DNA of 64,000 nucleotides from Pseudomonas sp. TH15 (GCF_016651105.1 NZ_JAEKEL010000001.1:4268001-4332000), one strand, 5' to 3'. Positions 45,606 through 55,523 are shown, counted from the stretch's first letter. A program made the numbers and translations. The notes: a model not told the origin generated them from the letters alone.

Positions 45606-48600
45606 ATGCCGCAGTTCTTTATCGACCGCCCGGTGTTTGCCTGGGTGCTCGCGTTGTTCATCCTGCTGGCCGGTGCCCTGGCCATTCCGCAGTTGCCGGT
45701 GGCGCAGTACCCGGTGGTCGCGCCGCCGCAAATTGAAATCTACGCCGTGTACCCGGGCGCTTCGGCGCAAACCGTGGACGAGAGCGTGGTCAGCCTGATC
45801 GAAGAAGAACTCAACGGCGCTGATCACCTGCTGTATTTCGAGTCCCAGAGCAGCCTTGGCAGCGCCACCATCACCGCAACGTTCCAACCGGGCACCGATC
45901 CGGAAATGGCTCAGGTGGATGTGCAAAACCGTCTGAAAATCGTCGAATCGCGCCTGCCGCAAGCGGTCACGCAACAAGGGCTGCAAGTGGAGAAAGTCTC
46001 CGCCGGTTTCCTGCTGCTGATCACCCTGACCTCCAATGACGGCAAGCTCAACGACGTGGCGCTCAGCGATTATCTGGCGCGCAACGTGATGAACGAGATC
46101 AAGCGTCTGGACGGCGTCGGCAAGGCGCAATTGTATGGTGCCGAGCGTGCCATGCGGATCTGGATCGACCCGCAAAAGCTGATCGGTTTCAACCTCACGC
46201 CCGCCGATGTGAATGCCGCTGTCGTTGCGCAAAACGCCCAGGTGTCGGCCGGCAGCATCGGCGACCTACCGACCCGCACCACTCAGGAAATCACCGCGAC
46301 CATCCTGGTCAAAGGCCAGTTGTCGACGCCTGAAGAGTTCGCCGACATCGTGCTCAAGGCCAACCCCGATGGTTCGACTGTGCGCATCGGTGACGTGGCA
46401 CGGGTCGAAATCGGCAGTCAGGAATATCAGTTCTCCACTCGCCTGAATGGCAAACCGTCGACCGCCGTCAGCGTGCAGCTGGCACCGGGCGCCAACGCCC
46501 TGAGCACCGCGACGCTGGTGCGGGCGAAAATGGACGAACTGTCGCGCTACTTCCCGGCAGGCGTGGAATACAAGATCCCGTACGACACCTCGCCATTCGT
46601 CAAGGTCTCGATCACCAAAGTGGTCTACACCCTTGGCGAAGCAATGTTGCTGGTGTTTGCGGTGATGTTCCTGTTCTTACAAAACATCCGTTACACGCTG
46701 ATCCCGACCCTGGTGGTGCCGGTGGCGTTGATGGGCACCTTTGCGACCATGCTCGCGCTGGGTTTTTCGATCAACGTGCTGACCATGTTTGGCATGGTAC
46801 TGGCCATCGGCATTCTGGTGGACGACGCCATTGTGGTGGTGGAGAACGTCGAGCGGATCATGGTCACCGAGGGCCTGTCGCCCAAGGAGGCGACGCGCAA
46901 GGCCATGAAGCAGATCACCGGCGCCATCGTCGGCATCACCCTGGTGCTGGTGGCGGTATTCATCCCGATGGCGTTCATGCCGGGTTCGGTGGGTGTGATC
47001 TACCAGCAGTTCTCACTGTCGATGGCCACCTCGATCCTGTTCTCGGCGTTCCTCGCCCTGACTTTGACCCCGGCACTCTGTGCCACGCTACTCAAACCGA
47101 TTGCCAAGGGTGAACACCATGCCAAGGGCGGTTTCTTCGGCTGGTTCAACCGCCGCTTCGAACAACTGACCGAGCGTTATCAAGGTTGGGTCGCCTATGC
47201 GTTGAAGCGCACGGGTCGTTATCTGTTGATCTACGGCGTGCTGCTGATTGGTCTGGGCGTTTGCTTCAGTCGCCTGCCCTCCTCGTTCCTGCCGGTGGAA
47301 GACCAGGGTTACACCATCACCGATATTCAACTGCCGCCAGGCGCCAGCAAGAATCGTACGGTTAAGGTGGTGGAGCAGATCGAAGCGCATAACGCCACGG
47401 AACCCGGTGTGGGCGACAGCACGGTGATTCTCGGTTTCAGCTTCTCCGGCAGCGGCCAGAACGCGGCGTTGGCGTTTACCACGTTGAAGGACTGGTCGCA
47501 GCGCAGCAGCAATGATTCGGCCAGTTCGATTGCCGACCGGGCCAACATCGCCCTGAGCCAGATCAAGGACGCCGTGGCCTTTGCCGTGCTGCCGCCACCC
47601 GTGAACGGCCTCGGCACCTCCAGTGGTTTCGAGTTCCGCCTGCAGGATCGCGGCGGCCTCGGCCATGCCACGTTGATGCAGGCTCGCAGTCAGTTACTGG
47701 CAGCGGCCGAAAAAAGTCCGATCCTGGCCAACGTGCGCGAAAGCGCCCTGGCCGAAGCGCCGCAGGTGCAACTGGAAGTCGACCGCAAGCAGGCGAACGC
47801 GCTTGGGGTTTCCTTTGCGGATATTGGCAGCGTGCTGTCCACGGCGGTCGGTTCGGCCTACATCAATGACTTCCCCAATCAGGGACGGATGCAGCGCGTT
47901 GTGGTTCAGGCCGAAGGTGATCAGCGCAGCCAGGTCGCGGACCTGCTGAAGATTCACGTGCGCAACAACGACGGCAAAATGGTGCCGCTGTCGGCTTTCG
48001 TCCAGGCCAAATGGACACAGGGCCCGGCGCAACTGACCCGTTACAACGGTTACCCGGCCATCAGTATTTCCGGTGAGCCGGCACCCGGCCACAGCACCGG
48101 TGAAGCCATGGCGGAAATCGAACGGCTGGTGGCGCAAGGCCCGGCGGGGTTGGGCCAGGAATGGACCGGCCTGTCGTTGCAGGAACGTCTGTCCGGCAGT
48201 CAGGCGCCGATTCTGCTCGGTTTGTCGCTGCTGATCGTGTTCCTGTGCCTGGCGGCGCTGTATGAGAGCTGGTCGATTCCGACGTCGGTGTTGCTGGTGG
48301 TGCCGCTCGGCGTGCTCGGTGCGGTACTGGCGGTGACGTTGCGCGGGATGCCGAACGATGTGTTCTTCAAGGTCGGGCTGATTACCATCATCGGCCTGTC
48401 GGCGAAGAACGCGATCCTGATCATCGAATTCGCCAAGAGCCTGTACGACGAAGGCCACGACCTGATCGACGCCACGCTGCAAGCCGCGCGGTTGCGGTTG
48501 CGGCCGATTGTGATGACCTCACTGGCGTTCATCCTCGGCGTGGTGCCGCTGGCAATTGCCACCGGGGCCAGTTCCGCGAGCCAGCAAGCGATTGGCACCG

Positions 48601-48704
48601 GAGTGATCGGCGGGATGATTACCGCTACATTGGCGGTGATCTTCGTGCCGGTCTTCTTCGTCGTCGTCATGAAGCTCGTACAACGATTGACTAAACGCCA
48701 CTAG
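45606..48704 (+). CDS. RND efflux pump, inner-membrane transporter (MexN/AcrB-like)
   Basis: 1032-residue HAE1-type RND proton antiporter. The N-terminus MPQFFIDRPVFAWVLALFIL is canonical. The proton relay in TM4 shows GILVDDAIVVVEN (Asp-Asp, about 405), and the matching TM10 lysine region is GLITIIGLSAKNAILIIEFAK. Large periplasmic loops follow TM1 and TM7. Length is usual for AcrB relatives. Substrates are unknown; the arrangement with a divergent RstBA-like system recalls mexMN (amphenicols), which is an inference from memory. Confidence 0.94.
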   Translation: MPQFFIDRPVFAWVLALFILLAGALAIPQLPVAQYPVVAPPQIEIYAVYPGASAQTVDESVVSLIEEELNGADHLLYFESQSSLGSATITATFQPGTDPEMAQVDVQNRLKIVESRLPQAVTQQGLQVEKVSAGFLLLITLTSNDGKLNDVALSDYLARNVMNEIKRLDGVGKAQLYGAERAMRIWIDPQKLIGFNLTPADVNAAVVAQNAQVSAGSIGDLPTRTTQEITATILVKGQLSTPEEFADIVLKANPDGSTVRIGDVARVEIGSQEYQFSTRLNGKPSTAVSVQLAPGANALSTATLVRAKMDELSRYFPAGVEYKIPYDTSPFVKVSITKVVYTLGEAMLLVFAVMFLFLQNIRYTLIPTLVVPVALMGTFATMLALGFSINVLTMFGMVLAIGILVDDAIVVVENVERIMVTEGLSPKEATRKAMKQITGAIVGITLVLVAVFIPMAFMPGSVGVIYQQFSLSMATSILFSAFLALTLTPALCATLLKPIAKGEHHAKGGFFGWFNRRFEQLTERYQGWVAYALKRTGRYLLIYGVLLIGLGVCFSRLPSSFLPVEDQGYTITDIQLPPGASKNRTVKVVEQIEAHNATEPGVGDSTVILGFSFSGSGQNAALAFTTLKDWSQRSSNDSASSIADRANIALSQIKDAVAFAVLPPPVNGLGTSSGFEFRLQDRGGLGHATLMQARSQLLAAAEKSPILANVRESALAEAPQVQLEVDRKQANALGVSFADIGSVLSTAVGSAYINDFPNQGRMQRVVVQAEGDQRSQVADLLKIHVRNNDGKMVPLSAFVQAKWTQGPAQLTRYNGYPAISISGEPAPGHSTGEAMAEIERLVAQGPAGLGQEWTGLSLQERLSGSQAPILLGLSLLIVFLCLAALYESWSIPTSVLLVVPLGVLGAVLAVTLRGMPNDVFFKVGLITIIGLSAKNAILIIEFAKSLYDEGHDLIDATLQAARLRLRPIVMTSLAFILGVVPLAIATGASSASQQAIGTGVIGGMITATLAVIFVPVFFVVVMKLVQRLTKRH

Positions 48705-48708
48705 CCCC

Positions 48709-48802
48709 AATGCGGGAGCGAGCCTGCTCGCGAGGACGTCTTCAGATTCGACATCAATGTTGGCTGATCCGACGCATTCGCGAGCAGGCTCGCTCCCACA
48801 GG
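48709..48802. repeat. REPIN (type B) with conserved spacer
   Basis: Arms TGCGGGAGCGAGCCTGCTCG... and ...CGAGCAGGCTCGCTCCCACA. The spacer has TCAGATTCGACATCAATGTTG, related to the spacers of the elements at 21529 and 33860. Confidence 0.9.
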
Positions 48803-48885
48803 TTTATTGCAATCACCCAGCGTTGTGGTCATATCCGCCATCGCTAAGCTAAGGTGTCTGAACCACCTTCGCCCATCGAGTCCCC

Positions 48886-49527
48886 ATGCGCTTTCTCGCC
48901 CGTACCCACCCTCGCCTGTCCGCCGCCGCGCTGTTCGGACTCGCCACCGGCCTGCTTGTCCCGGCCGATTCGATCATCAGCAAAATCCTCATCGGCTGGA
49001 ACGCCGGGGTCTGGACTTACCTCGTATTGATGGTCTGGCTCGCCACGCGTGCCAAGGCACCGGACGTCAAACGCCTTGCGGAGATCGAAGACGAAAACGC
49101 CGGGCTGGTGCTGTTCATGGTGAGCATTGCGGCGATTGCCAGCCTGGCGACCATCACCTTCGAACTGGCCGGCAGCAAAGACCTGGAAACATCGCGCAAG
49201 CTGCTGCATTACGCCTTTACCGCGGCGACGGTCATTGGTTCATGGTTGCTGATCGGGGTGATTTTCAGCGTGCACTACGCCCGCCTGTTCTACACCTGGG
49301 ACGGCAAGGAGCCGGCACTGCGTTTTGCCGAGGGCCTGACCACTCCCAACTACTGGGACTTTCTGTACTTCTCGTTCACCATCGGCGTCGCGGTGCAGAC
49401 GGCGGATGTGGGCGTGGCCACCCGAACCATGCGCAAGATTGTGTTGGCGCAATCGCTGATCGGTTTTGTGTTCAACACGGCGATTCTCGGGTTTTCGATC
49501 AACATCGCGGCGGGACTGTTCGGGTGA
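48886..49527 (+). CDS. DUF1345 membrane protein
   Basis: 213-residue integral membrane protein with five to six hydrophobic helices. Typical DUF1345 features are [24 protein letters not shown], and [20 protein letters not shown]. No biochemical role is established that I know of. It is a single gene ending just before a bidirectional terminator shared with the convergent autotransporter. Confidence 0.82.
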   Translation: MRFLARTHPRLSAAALFGLATGLLVPADSIISKILIGWNAGVWTYLVLMVWLATRAKAPDVKRLAEIEDENAGLVLFMVSIAAIASLATITFELAGSKDLETSRKLLHYAFTAATVIGSWLLIGVIFSVHYARLFYTWDGKEPALRFAEGLTTPNYWDFLYFSFTIGVAVQTADVGVATRTMRKIVLAQSLIGFVFNTAILGFSINIAAGLFG

Positions 49528-49537
49528 GCGCACGAAA

Positions 49538-49568
49538 AAACGCCCCGGCAGCTTTGCACGGGGCGTTT
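49538..49568. terminator. Bidirectional rho-independent terminator
   Basis: Ten-base perfect stem AAACGCCCCG / CGGGGCGTTT with an 11-base loop. A run of six A precedes and TTTGTTGTTT follows, so it can end transcripts from both the DUF1345 gene (+) and the autotransporter gene (-). Confidence 0.9.
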
Positions 49569-49582
49569 GTTGTTTCAGCGCA

Positions 49583-52243
49583 TCAGAAGAAGTAACTGAC
49601 TCTCAAGCTGCCGCTCCAGTCCTGGCTGACGGTGTTGCCCTTGCTGCCGCCAACCTGACCGGAAACCTGCCAATTGCGTTGCGCCGGCATCCACTTCAGA
49701 CCAGCGCCATACTCCAGGGAGCTGCTCGCACGGTCATCATCGAAGCTGTTGTCGTTGATTTTGACTTCGTTGGTCTTGACGAATTCATGATTGAAAGCCG
49801 TCGACACACTGGGCTCAAGCAGGCTGCCGTTATCAAGCGTGATCACCCGGCCACCACGAACCCCCACTTTGCCCTGGAACGAGCGCAGGGTATCGGCTTT
49901 GACCTGCAAGCCATTATCAAGACGGTACTCATCGCTTTGGACAACGCCGGTCGATAGCTGAACCTGCGGCTCGACGAAATAGGCATTGCCAAGCTCAATA
50001 TGCTTGCCGACCGCCATCGAACCGCTTGCGCCCAGCGCCTTGTAATCGCCCTTGGCGCGAGAGCCATCGCTCATGGTCACCTTGGCTTTGTTATCGAACT
50101 GGTTGACCTTGGCCATGACATTGACGAATACACCGCTGGCAACATCAAAAGTGCTGCCGTAGACACCCGCATTCAGACTATCGACAGTGGCCTCGGAACC
50201 ATACTTCAGATCAATGTTGGTACGACTCATCCCGAGGAACCCACCCACGACCCAAGGTCGCCCGCCAAGCTCGACGAGTGTGTCGGCCCCGCCTGTGATG
50301 CCCGTCTGGTTCTGTGTGTAACCATCGCCAAAAGCATTGGCGACGTTGTACTGGTTACCATAACTGCGCACCCAGACGCTGTGACTCAACTTGACCGAAC
50401 TGTCATCCATCGCCCGCAGCGAAGCTTCAGGGCGAACGCTCATACTGCGATCGCCGATCTGGTCAGTGAGCATCGCAGCCTCGGCGTTGAGTACGCTGCG
50501 GGCGCTGCCGGCCAACGCCAGTGCGGTATTGCTGGAAGTACTGACGGTTTCCTTGTCCGGGTTCAGATACAAACCCTGACCTTCCCTGGTCAATCGATAG
50601 ACGAACGCGCCGGCATCCACGGTTTCACGTCCTCCCAGCGAAAAACTCGCATCGCCAGCTGCGATATTGCCGACCTTCACGGCTTCGGCAGTGACGGGCG
50701 TCGTGCCGGTCGCGGCGATTTGCAGTTGATGTTGCCCGCTCGCGTTGCCGGTGACATTGAGGAAATCGGTATTTCCATCGCCCAAATCCGTGCCCATCAA
50801 AAACGTACCGCGACCGGAGAGGTCGCCCACATTCAGTTGCTGGAACTGCTCGGCCGTGCCCATGCGAACAACGCCGCTATCGAGGGCAAGACGTTGCACA
50901 GTGTTGTCGCCGGTCATCACCCACTGCGCTGAATTGTTGATCGTCAGGCTGGCCGAATTGTTGATCTGCCCGGTCAGCACAGAGGCATTATCAAGCAGCA
51001 CACTGCCGCTGGCAGCCGTGATGATATCGCCCGTAAGACTGCTGCCGTTGTTCAATGCAAGGCTCGAGACGTTTTCGACATTGCCATTGATTGCCGAACG
51101 GGTGTCCAGCGCTACACCGCCATGGGTGTCCGTCAGCACATTGCCAGTCATCTGACTGCCATTGCTCAGCGACAGGTTGGCTACGTTTGCAACGTTGCCA
51201 TTGAGAACGGCGCTGTTGTTCAGGTTGACCGTGGCCGCCGTGCCTGCAACTGAACGGACATTGCCATTCAGGGTGCTGCGCGAGTCCAGATCAACCTGTG
51301 TCACGTTTTGCAAATCACCTGCCAGCGCGGCGCCATTCTGCATCCGTAGCGAGATTGAGCTGCCGGTATCCGCAACGACATTGCCGCTCAACTGGCTTGC
51401 ATCAACAGTGAGATTGGCAGTGGAACGGTTGGTGGCTTGCAGAAGATTGCCGTTGCCACCGATCAATCGGGAGTTGCCCAGAACATTGATGGTTGCAACC
51501 GTACCGGCAGTGCCAGAAGAGCCCAGCAAAATCGCCGCCCCTGTACCACCGGTCACTCCCGAATCGCTGAGCGTTACAGTGCTGGCGTTGATACCTGTGG
51601 TGTCGGTTACCACTTGCAGGCCATCCTTTACCCCGGAAAGGGTGCTGCCCTTAGCCGACAGCGTTGCACCACCGAGCTGCACACCGTAGCTGGTTGCACC
51701 GGTGCCTTGGATGGTCGAATTTTCGATGTTCAATACCGCAAAACCTACTGTGTTCGCGCCTCCCGCAGCGCCAGAAATCACACTGCCACCTTTCACTGTC
51801 GCAGTCGATGACGCCGGCGTGTTGATATTGCGCCCCAGTAGAAGGCCGAAACTGTTGGTGCTGGTGATGGTGGAGCGGTCAATGGTGGCTGAGCTATCGA
51901 TCAACTGGATGGCCCCTCTACCGGTCACGCTATTGACGTCAGCTCCAGACATGGTCAGCACCGAAGTGTCCGCGCTGATACGTTGGCTCTGGCCACCGTT
52001 GAAGACGACATTGGCAGTCTGAGAATTGATGGTCAGCGCTATCGCGTTGTTGATCGTCAGCGTTCCACCTTGAGACACCACCCATGCCTCGGGTGCGGGA
52101 GGATTAGTGACTACTTCGCTTTCACCCGGCAGGAGTGTTCGGCTGTAGGCCTCTGGCACGGTCACAAGCGCGCTCGCAAGTGTGCTCGCGATCAGTGTTT
52201 TTTTTATAGCGTTCGGGTTTTTTAGACTCGAAAACAAACGCAT
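49583..52243 (-). CDS. Autotransporter with pertactin-like passenger
   Basis: 886-residue type Va secreted protein. The N-terminal signal region of about 35 residues (KKTLIASTLASALVTVPEA) is followed by a beta-helix passenger. Degenerate repeats of the form NGNV-x-L-x-NNS-L-x-G cover about 290-480, and a pertactin-like junction is near 490-560. The C-terminal beta-barrel is about 620-886, starting near SVWVRSYGNQYN and ending SLRVSYFF with the usual terminal Phe. No protease triad is seen, so adhesion or biofilm roles are likelier. It is downstream of the 944-residue protein gene on the same strand. Confidence 0.9.
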   Translation of the reverse strand: MRLFSSLKNPNAIKKTLIASTLASALVTVPEAYSRTLLPGESEVVTNPPAPEAWVVSQGGTLTINNAIALTINSQTANVVFNGGQSQRISADTSVLTMSGADVNSVTGRGAIQLIDSSATIDRSTITSTNSFGLLLGRNINTPASSTATVKGGSVISGAAGGANTVGFAVLNIENSTIQGTGATSYGVQLGGATLSAKGSTLSGVKDGLQVVTDTTGINASTVTLSDSGVTGGTGAAILLGSSGTAGTVATINVLGNSRLIGGNGNLLQATNRSTANLTVDASQLSGNVVADTGSSISLRMQNGAALAGDLQNVTQVDLDSRSTLNGNVRSVAGTAATVNLNNSAVLNGNVANVANLSLSNGSQMTGNVLTDTHGGVALDTRSAINGNVENVSSLALNNGSSLTGDIITAASGSVLLDNASVLTGQINNSASLTINNSAQWVMTGDNTVQRLALDSGVVRMGTAEQFQQLNVGDLSGRGTFLMGTDLGDGNTDFLNVTGNASGQHQLQIAATGTTPVTAEAVKVGNIAAGDASFSLGGRETVDAGAFVYRLTREGQGLYLNPDKETVSTSSNTALALAGSARSVLNAEAAMLTDQIGDRSMSVRPEASLRAMDDSSVKLSHSVWVRSYGNQYNVANAFGDGYTQNQTGITGGADTLVELGGRPWVVGGFLGMSRTNIDLKYGSEATVDSLNAGVYGSTFDVASGVFVNVMAKVNQFDNKAKVTMSDGSRAKGDYKALGASGSMAVGKHIELGNAYFVEPQVQLSTGVVQSDEYRLDNGLQVKADTLRSFQGKVGVRGGRVITLDNGSLLEPSVSTAFNHEFVKTNEVKINDNSFDDDRASSSLEYGAGLKWMPAQRNWQVSGQVGGSKGNTVSQDWSGSLRVSYFF

Positions 52244-52432
52244 GGGAAACTCCTCAGACCTACAAAATTACCGATACTGTTTTCTAGCCGAGTGAAGAAC
52301 CCGACCCAGAAACGACCGGCAGACTAATCAGAAAAACAAAAATCTTATGTAGGAAAAGTCCTTTAAGCGTGGCGAATTATCTCCAACTTACGTAATCACC
52401 CTCATATAAAATCTTTTCTCATCGTTAACAAG

Positions 52433-52464
52433 ATCGCGAAGGAGATCTTCAATCTCCCCGCGAT
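52433..52464 (-). terminator. Hairpin between the 944-aa protein and autotransporter genes
   Basis: ATCGCG/CGCGAT and GGAGAT/ATCTCC pair around the loop CTTCA. On the minus strand it is followed by CTTGTT, a poor U-tract, so it may attenuate rather than stop transcription. It lies 20 bp after the stop of the 944-residue gene. The gap 52244-52484 is AT-rich and should also hold the autotransporter promoter. Confidence 0.5.
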
Positions 52465-52484
52465 AGTCAGGCCAATCAGTTCAA

Positions 52485-55319
52485 TCAAGGAGCCGTGACA
52501 GGCGCGACTGCCAGATCACAGTAATTGAAACTATTACTAATAGTATCCAACGGTTTAATGACAGGTGCGGAGGTCTGCTGACCATTAATATCGGTTGTAT
52601 ACCAGTACTTCCCAAAGGCAATTGCACCTCGTGCCGGTTGCGCCGTTTTGAAAACCGCTGGACTGCCAACTGGCGCAACATCTGGCAAGTCGGCTGTCTT
52701 GATAACGTAATCCTGCGAGCTCTCTGTACCAGTAATTAACTGAGTGCCCGCCAAGTCGCGGTAGGCAGCAAAATGCGCTGTGATGGTTTTACCCGGCGGC
52801 AGGAGCCGGTCTTTGGGAATTTGCAACCCCAGAATATAACCACTGGTGGGGCTGATCATCCCGAAGCACTCGATGAAATCACGGTTGGCAGGGTTACGGA
52901 TTCTAATTGTCGGCAAAGGCAGGGGAATGGGTACGCCACCCACCAGGACGATTTGCGGCAGGGACGACATAACGTTTTTGTTCGAGCCAGACTTTTGAAT
53001 CGTCCAATGCGCGTTAGTTTGCGGGGTAGGCAGGGCGGCACTCACACTTGCCGGAAAATTGACTGTGAACTTATTCTCATTTGTAAATGGAACATACTCG
53101 GCAATCAAAATGTTGTTTATGTAGCATTTTGCTGTCTGCTCCGGCGTAATTTCCGGATCCGTTAGCCCAAACACCACCTCGAAGGTACCAGGTTGATTGC
53201 GATCCCCGGGCAATAAACTGTTCGGTGTTTTAGAAGCGCCAGTGACAACAGGGAGCTGCATTGCCCGGTTTACCAAATCTGGAAGATCTGGATTCGTTGG
53301 GCCGGCATAGTCTAGTGCCAATGTGAAAATAGCGTCTGGTGATTGAACTTCGGGGGTCAATCCCGCTCGGGTAATTGTAGATCTGATCGTGACATTTTTT
53401 GGCTCGGTGGCATCAGCGAATACTCTCGCAAGATCTGCGTACAAAAGAGGAAACGTCAGATCCGCATTAGCCCAAGGCTGTGGAGGGAGATCGACAAAGT
53501 TGGTCACGTCCCCCGAATCCTCGATAGTCACGTGGATTTGGTCGCCCACCTCCGCGTGTTCGATAAACGCATTTTGAACAATCGCGGAAATGCCTGCGGC
53601 AAAATCGTCCAGAAAAATTGCGGTGCTGTAGTTGGGATCGGTTTTTGGCACAAGAGGCGCTTTGTTGAGCAGCGGTCTCTGTGCGAGTGCCAGGGTTAAA
53701 AATGCGGTGGGTACGGACATCAGGCTTTGATTACCTGGCAAGTCTCTCCAGTCAAATTCAACATTGACGCGCCCGTTCGGTAGTTGACTGAATACTGTAT
53801 TGGCGAACGAAATTGCACCGGTGGCAGGGACGGGAGCGTCCCAGACCTGAATTCTTTGGGTGCCAGACACTAGCCAGACACGCAGATGATCATCCAGACG
53901 GCGCAGGGCATAACCAACGTTCATCGTGATATTCACATTTGCGTTAGCGGGCAGTGCTCTCCAGGCTTCGTTGACCGTCACTTGCGCGTCTGCTGGTCTA
54001 TTGACAAAAACAGGCGCTGGATTCGGCCTTACATCCCGTCGAGGGTTTTTTAGATTGAATGGTGCAGTCTGGTCGATTACAAACTCTACGATATTCGAAG
54101 CCTCCTCGTTACCGCCACCGCCTTTATAAAGTTTGATCTGCGCCGTATAAATCGTCGGAGCCAAAGGGGTAGGTTGTTCTGGAAACAGACTTGAGGGTAC
54201 AGTGAATGCAATACGGGTCGGTGGTCTACCAGCAATTGGACCCAAGGCAAACGTTCTCCCATAGTCGACTAAAGCTTCACCTTTTACACCGGACGAGAAA
54301 TCAAAATCATCACCATTAAGCTCATCAGGCGTTCGCTCAAAGAAGAACGTCAGCGACCCGCTATCCCAAACACTTTTTGCGATGAAGCCTTCAGCCAGTG
54401 TATCTATCGTGATCGCCGACAAAGGGCCAGCGTCACTAACGCCAATACCACTAACGCCAATGCCACTAACGCCAATAGATAGATCCCTTTGTTTCTTAGG
54501 TATCGTCTGCAGTGCCATTTTCATCTCTCCTTGTGTACTCAGGCCAAAAGGGCCGCTTTCGCCAGGTGTTACTCTGTCTACTTTCACCAAATTTTCTTTC
54601 GACTCGCCAAGTAATCTGGCGCCTCTAAACAACTGCCAACGGACGAGTGCCGAATCATTATCAACAAGCAACCTTACATATGGATCAAATGGAACAACCG
54701 CTCTATAGCCACGATCGACATCCTGCTGCTGCAATATTTTTTCCGACTCAAAATATGTACCAGCAACCGGAGGACCGCTTCCGTTGAAACTGGCATAGCC
54801 TTGCCAATAAACTTTGGCAACATCGCCGGCTTTTGCCATCTCTTTTGAAGCAGGAATTGCAACGGTCGCTCCGGATGTCAGCGGGGGAATTGTTTTGTTG
54901 TTTAAATATCCCCATAACGTGGCATGCGGAAATGTTGCATCCGTCAGGACTACAGGTCGCGTGTGATCGATTGTCAGTGTTTTTTGCGGTGAGGAATCAT
55001 CGTTCCCTCCCGCCGCCTTCCAGATCTGGTAGTACAGAAAGGCAATTCCATCAGTTGCCAAGTGCTCAGGTGTCAAATTGAAATACAGCACAGGACGTTG
55101 TGGCGGACTAATAAACGCCTCGTATAGACGTGTTTCTTTGCCGTTTTGAAGAAGCGATATCCAAAGTTCATCATTCATGAACGGGCTTGGCCAGTACGGA
55201 ATAGCAATGCGAGTGCCATCACGCAGAATATTCAGCGGTACGCGTCCCTCAATATCAGCGTCATCAATACCTTCAACTGTTAGCGGTAACGCATATAAGC
55301 CTATGCCTGAATTCGCCAA
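52485..55319 (-). CDS. Large protein of unknown function with Ig-like modules
   Basis: 944-residue protein not recognised as any characterised family. No signal peptide or membrane helix is seen. It seems built of about six modules of 110-140 residues, rich in beta strands. Several end in a motif like TIDHTRPVV, KVDRVTP, VIDQTAPF and ALDYAGP, which resembles junctions of bacterial Ig-like domains. Residues about 280-295 hold a GVSGI triplet repeat encoded by a 15-bp tandem repeat. Codon use and base composition are clearly AT-richer than neighbours, suggesting acquisition. It may be a surface or toxin-like protein linked to the autotransporter. Confidence 0.75.
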   Translation of the reverse strand: MANSGIGLYALPLTVEGIDDADIEGRVPLNILRDGTRIAIPYWPSPFMNDELWISLLQNGKETRLYEAFISPPQRPVLYFNLTPEHLATDGIAFLYYQIWKAAGGNDDSSPQKTLTIDHTRPVVLTDATFPHATLWGYLNNKTIPPLTSGATVAIPASKEMAKAGDVAKVYWQGYASFNGSGPPVAGTYFESEKILQQQDVDRGYRAVVPFDPYVRLLVDNDSALVRWQLFRGARLLGESKENLVKVDRVTPGESGPFGLSTQGEMKMALQTIPKKQRDLSIGVSGIGVSGIGVSDAGPLSAITIDTLAEGFIAKSVWDSGSLTFFFERTPDELNGDDFDFSSGVKGEALVDYGRTFALGPIAGRPPTRIAFTVPSSLFPEQPTPLAPTIYTAQIKLYKGGGGNEEASNIVEFVIDQTAPFNLKNPRRDVRPNPAPVFVNRPADAQVTVNEAWRALPANANVNITMNVGYALRRLDDHLRVWLVSGTQRIQVWDAPVPATGAISFANTVFSQLPNGRVNVEFDWRDLPGNQSLMSVPTAFLTLALAQRPLLNKAPLVPKTDPNYSTAIFLDDFAAGISAIVQNAFIEHAEVGDQIHVTIEDSGDVTNFVDLPPQPWANADLTFPLLYADLARVFADATEPKNVTIRSTITRAGLTPEVQSPDAIFTLALDYAGPTNPDLPDLVNRAMQLPVVTGASKTPNSLLPGDRNQPGTFEVVFGLTDPEITPEQTAKCYINNILIAEYVPFTNENKFTVNFPASVSAALPTPQTNAHWTIQKSGSNKNVMSSLPQIVLVGGVPIPLPLPTIRIRNPANRDFIECFGMISPTSGYILGLQIPKDRLLPPGKTITAHFAAYRDLAGTQLITGTESSQDYVIKTADLPDVAPVGSPAVFKTAQPARGAIAFGKYWYTTDINGQQTSAPVIKPLDTISNSFNYCDLAVAPVTAP
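54434..54478 (-). repeat. In-frame 15-bp tandem repeat, three copies
   Basis: CACTAACGCCAATAC / CACTAACGCCAATGC / CACTAACGCCAATAG on +, encoding three Gly-Val-Ser-Gly-Ile-like units in the 944-residue protein. The unit length keeps the frame, so copy number could vary without breaking the gene. Confidence 0.9.
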
Positions 55320-55419
55320 CTTTTTTCGGCCATTGGATTTACGCTCGTGATTCAGAAACCGGGGCTAGGTTTCTCGCTGTTCCTAGACGGATTAGGCGCT
55401 TAGCCACTGCTCATGCCTA

Positions 55420-55435
55420 CTGTCAGATCTGACAG
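55420..55435. promoter_or_regulatory. 16-bp perfect palindrome, candidate operator
   Basis: CTGTCAGATCTGACAG lies 101 bp upstream of the 944-residue gene start and 145 bp upstream of ptxS, in their divergent gap. It is unlike the PtxS site 90 bp away. The regulator is unknown. Confidence 0.5.
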
Positions 55436-55523
55436 GTACGACTACCGCTCGTCGGGATACAAAAAATTCTCCTGCTCGCGCGGACAAACGCGCCTTGACG
55501 AAAGTGAGGCGTTTGGTGTCTCC

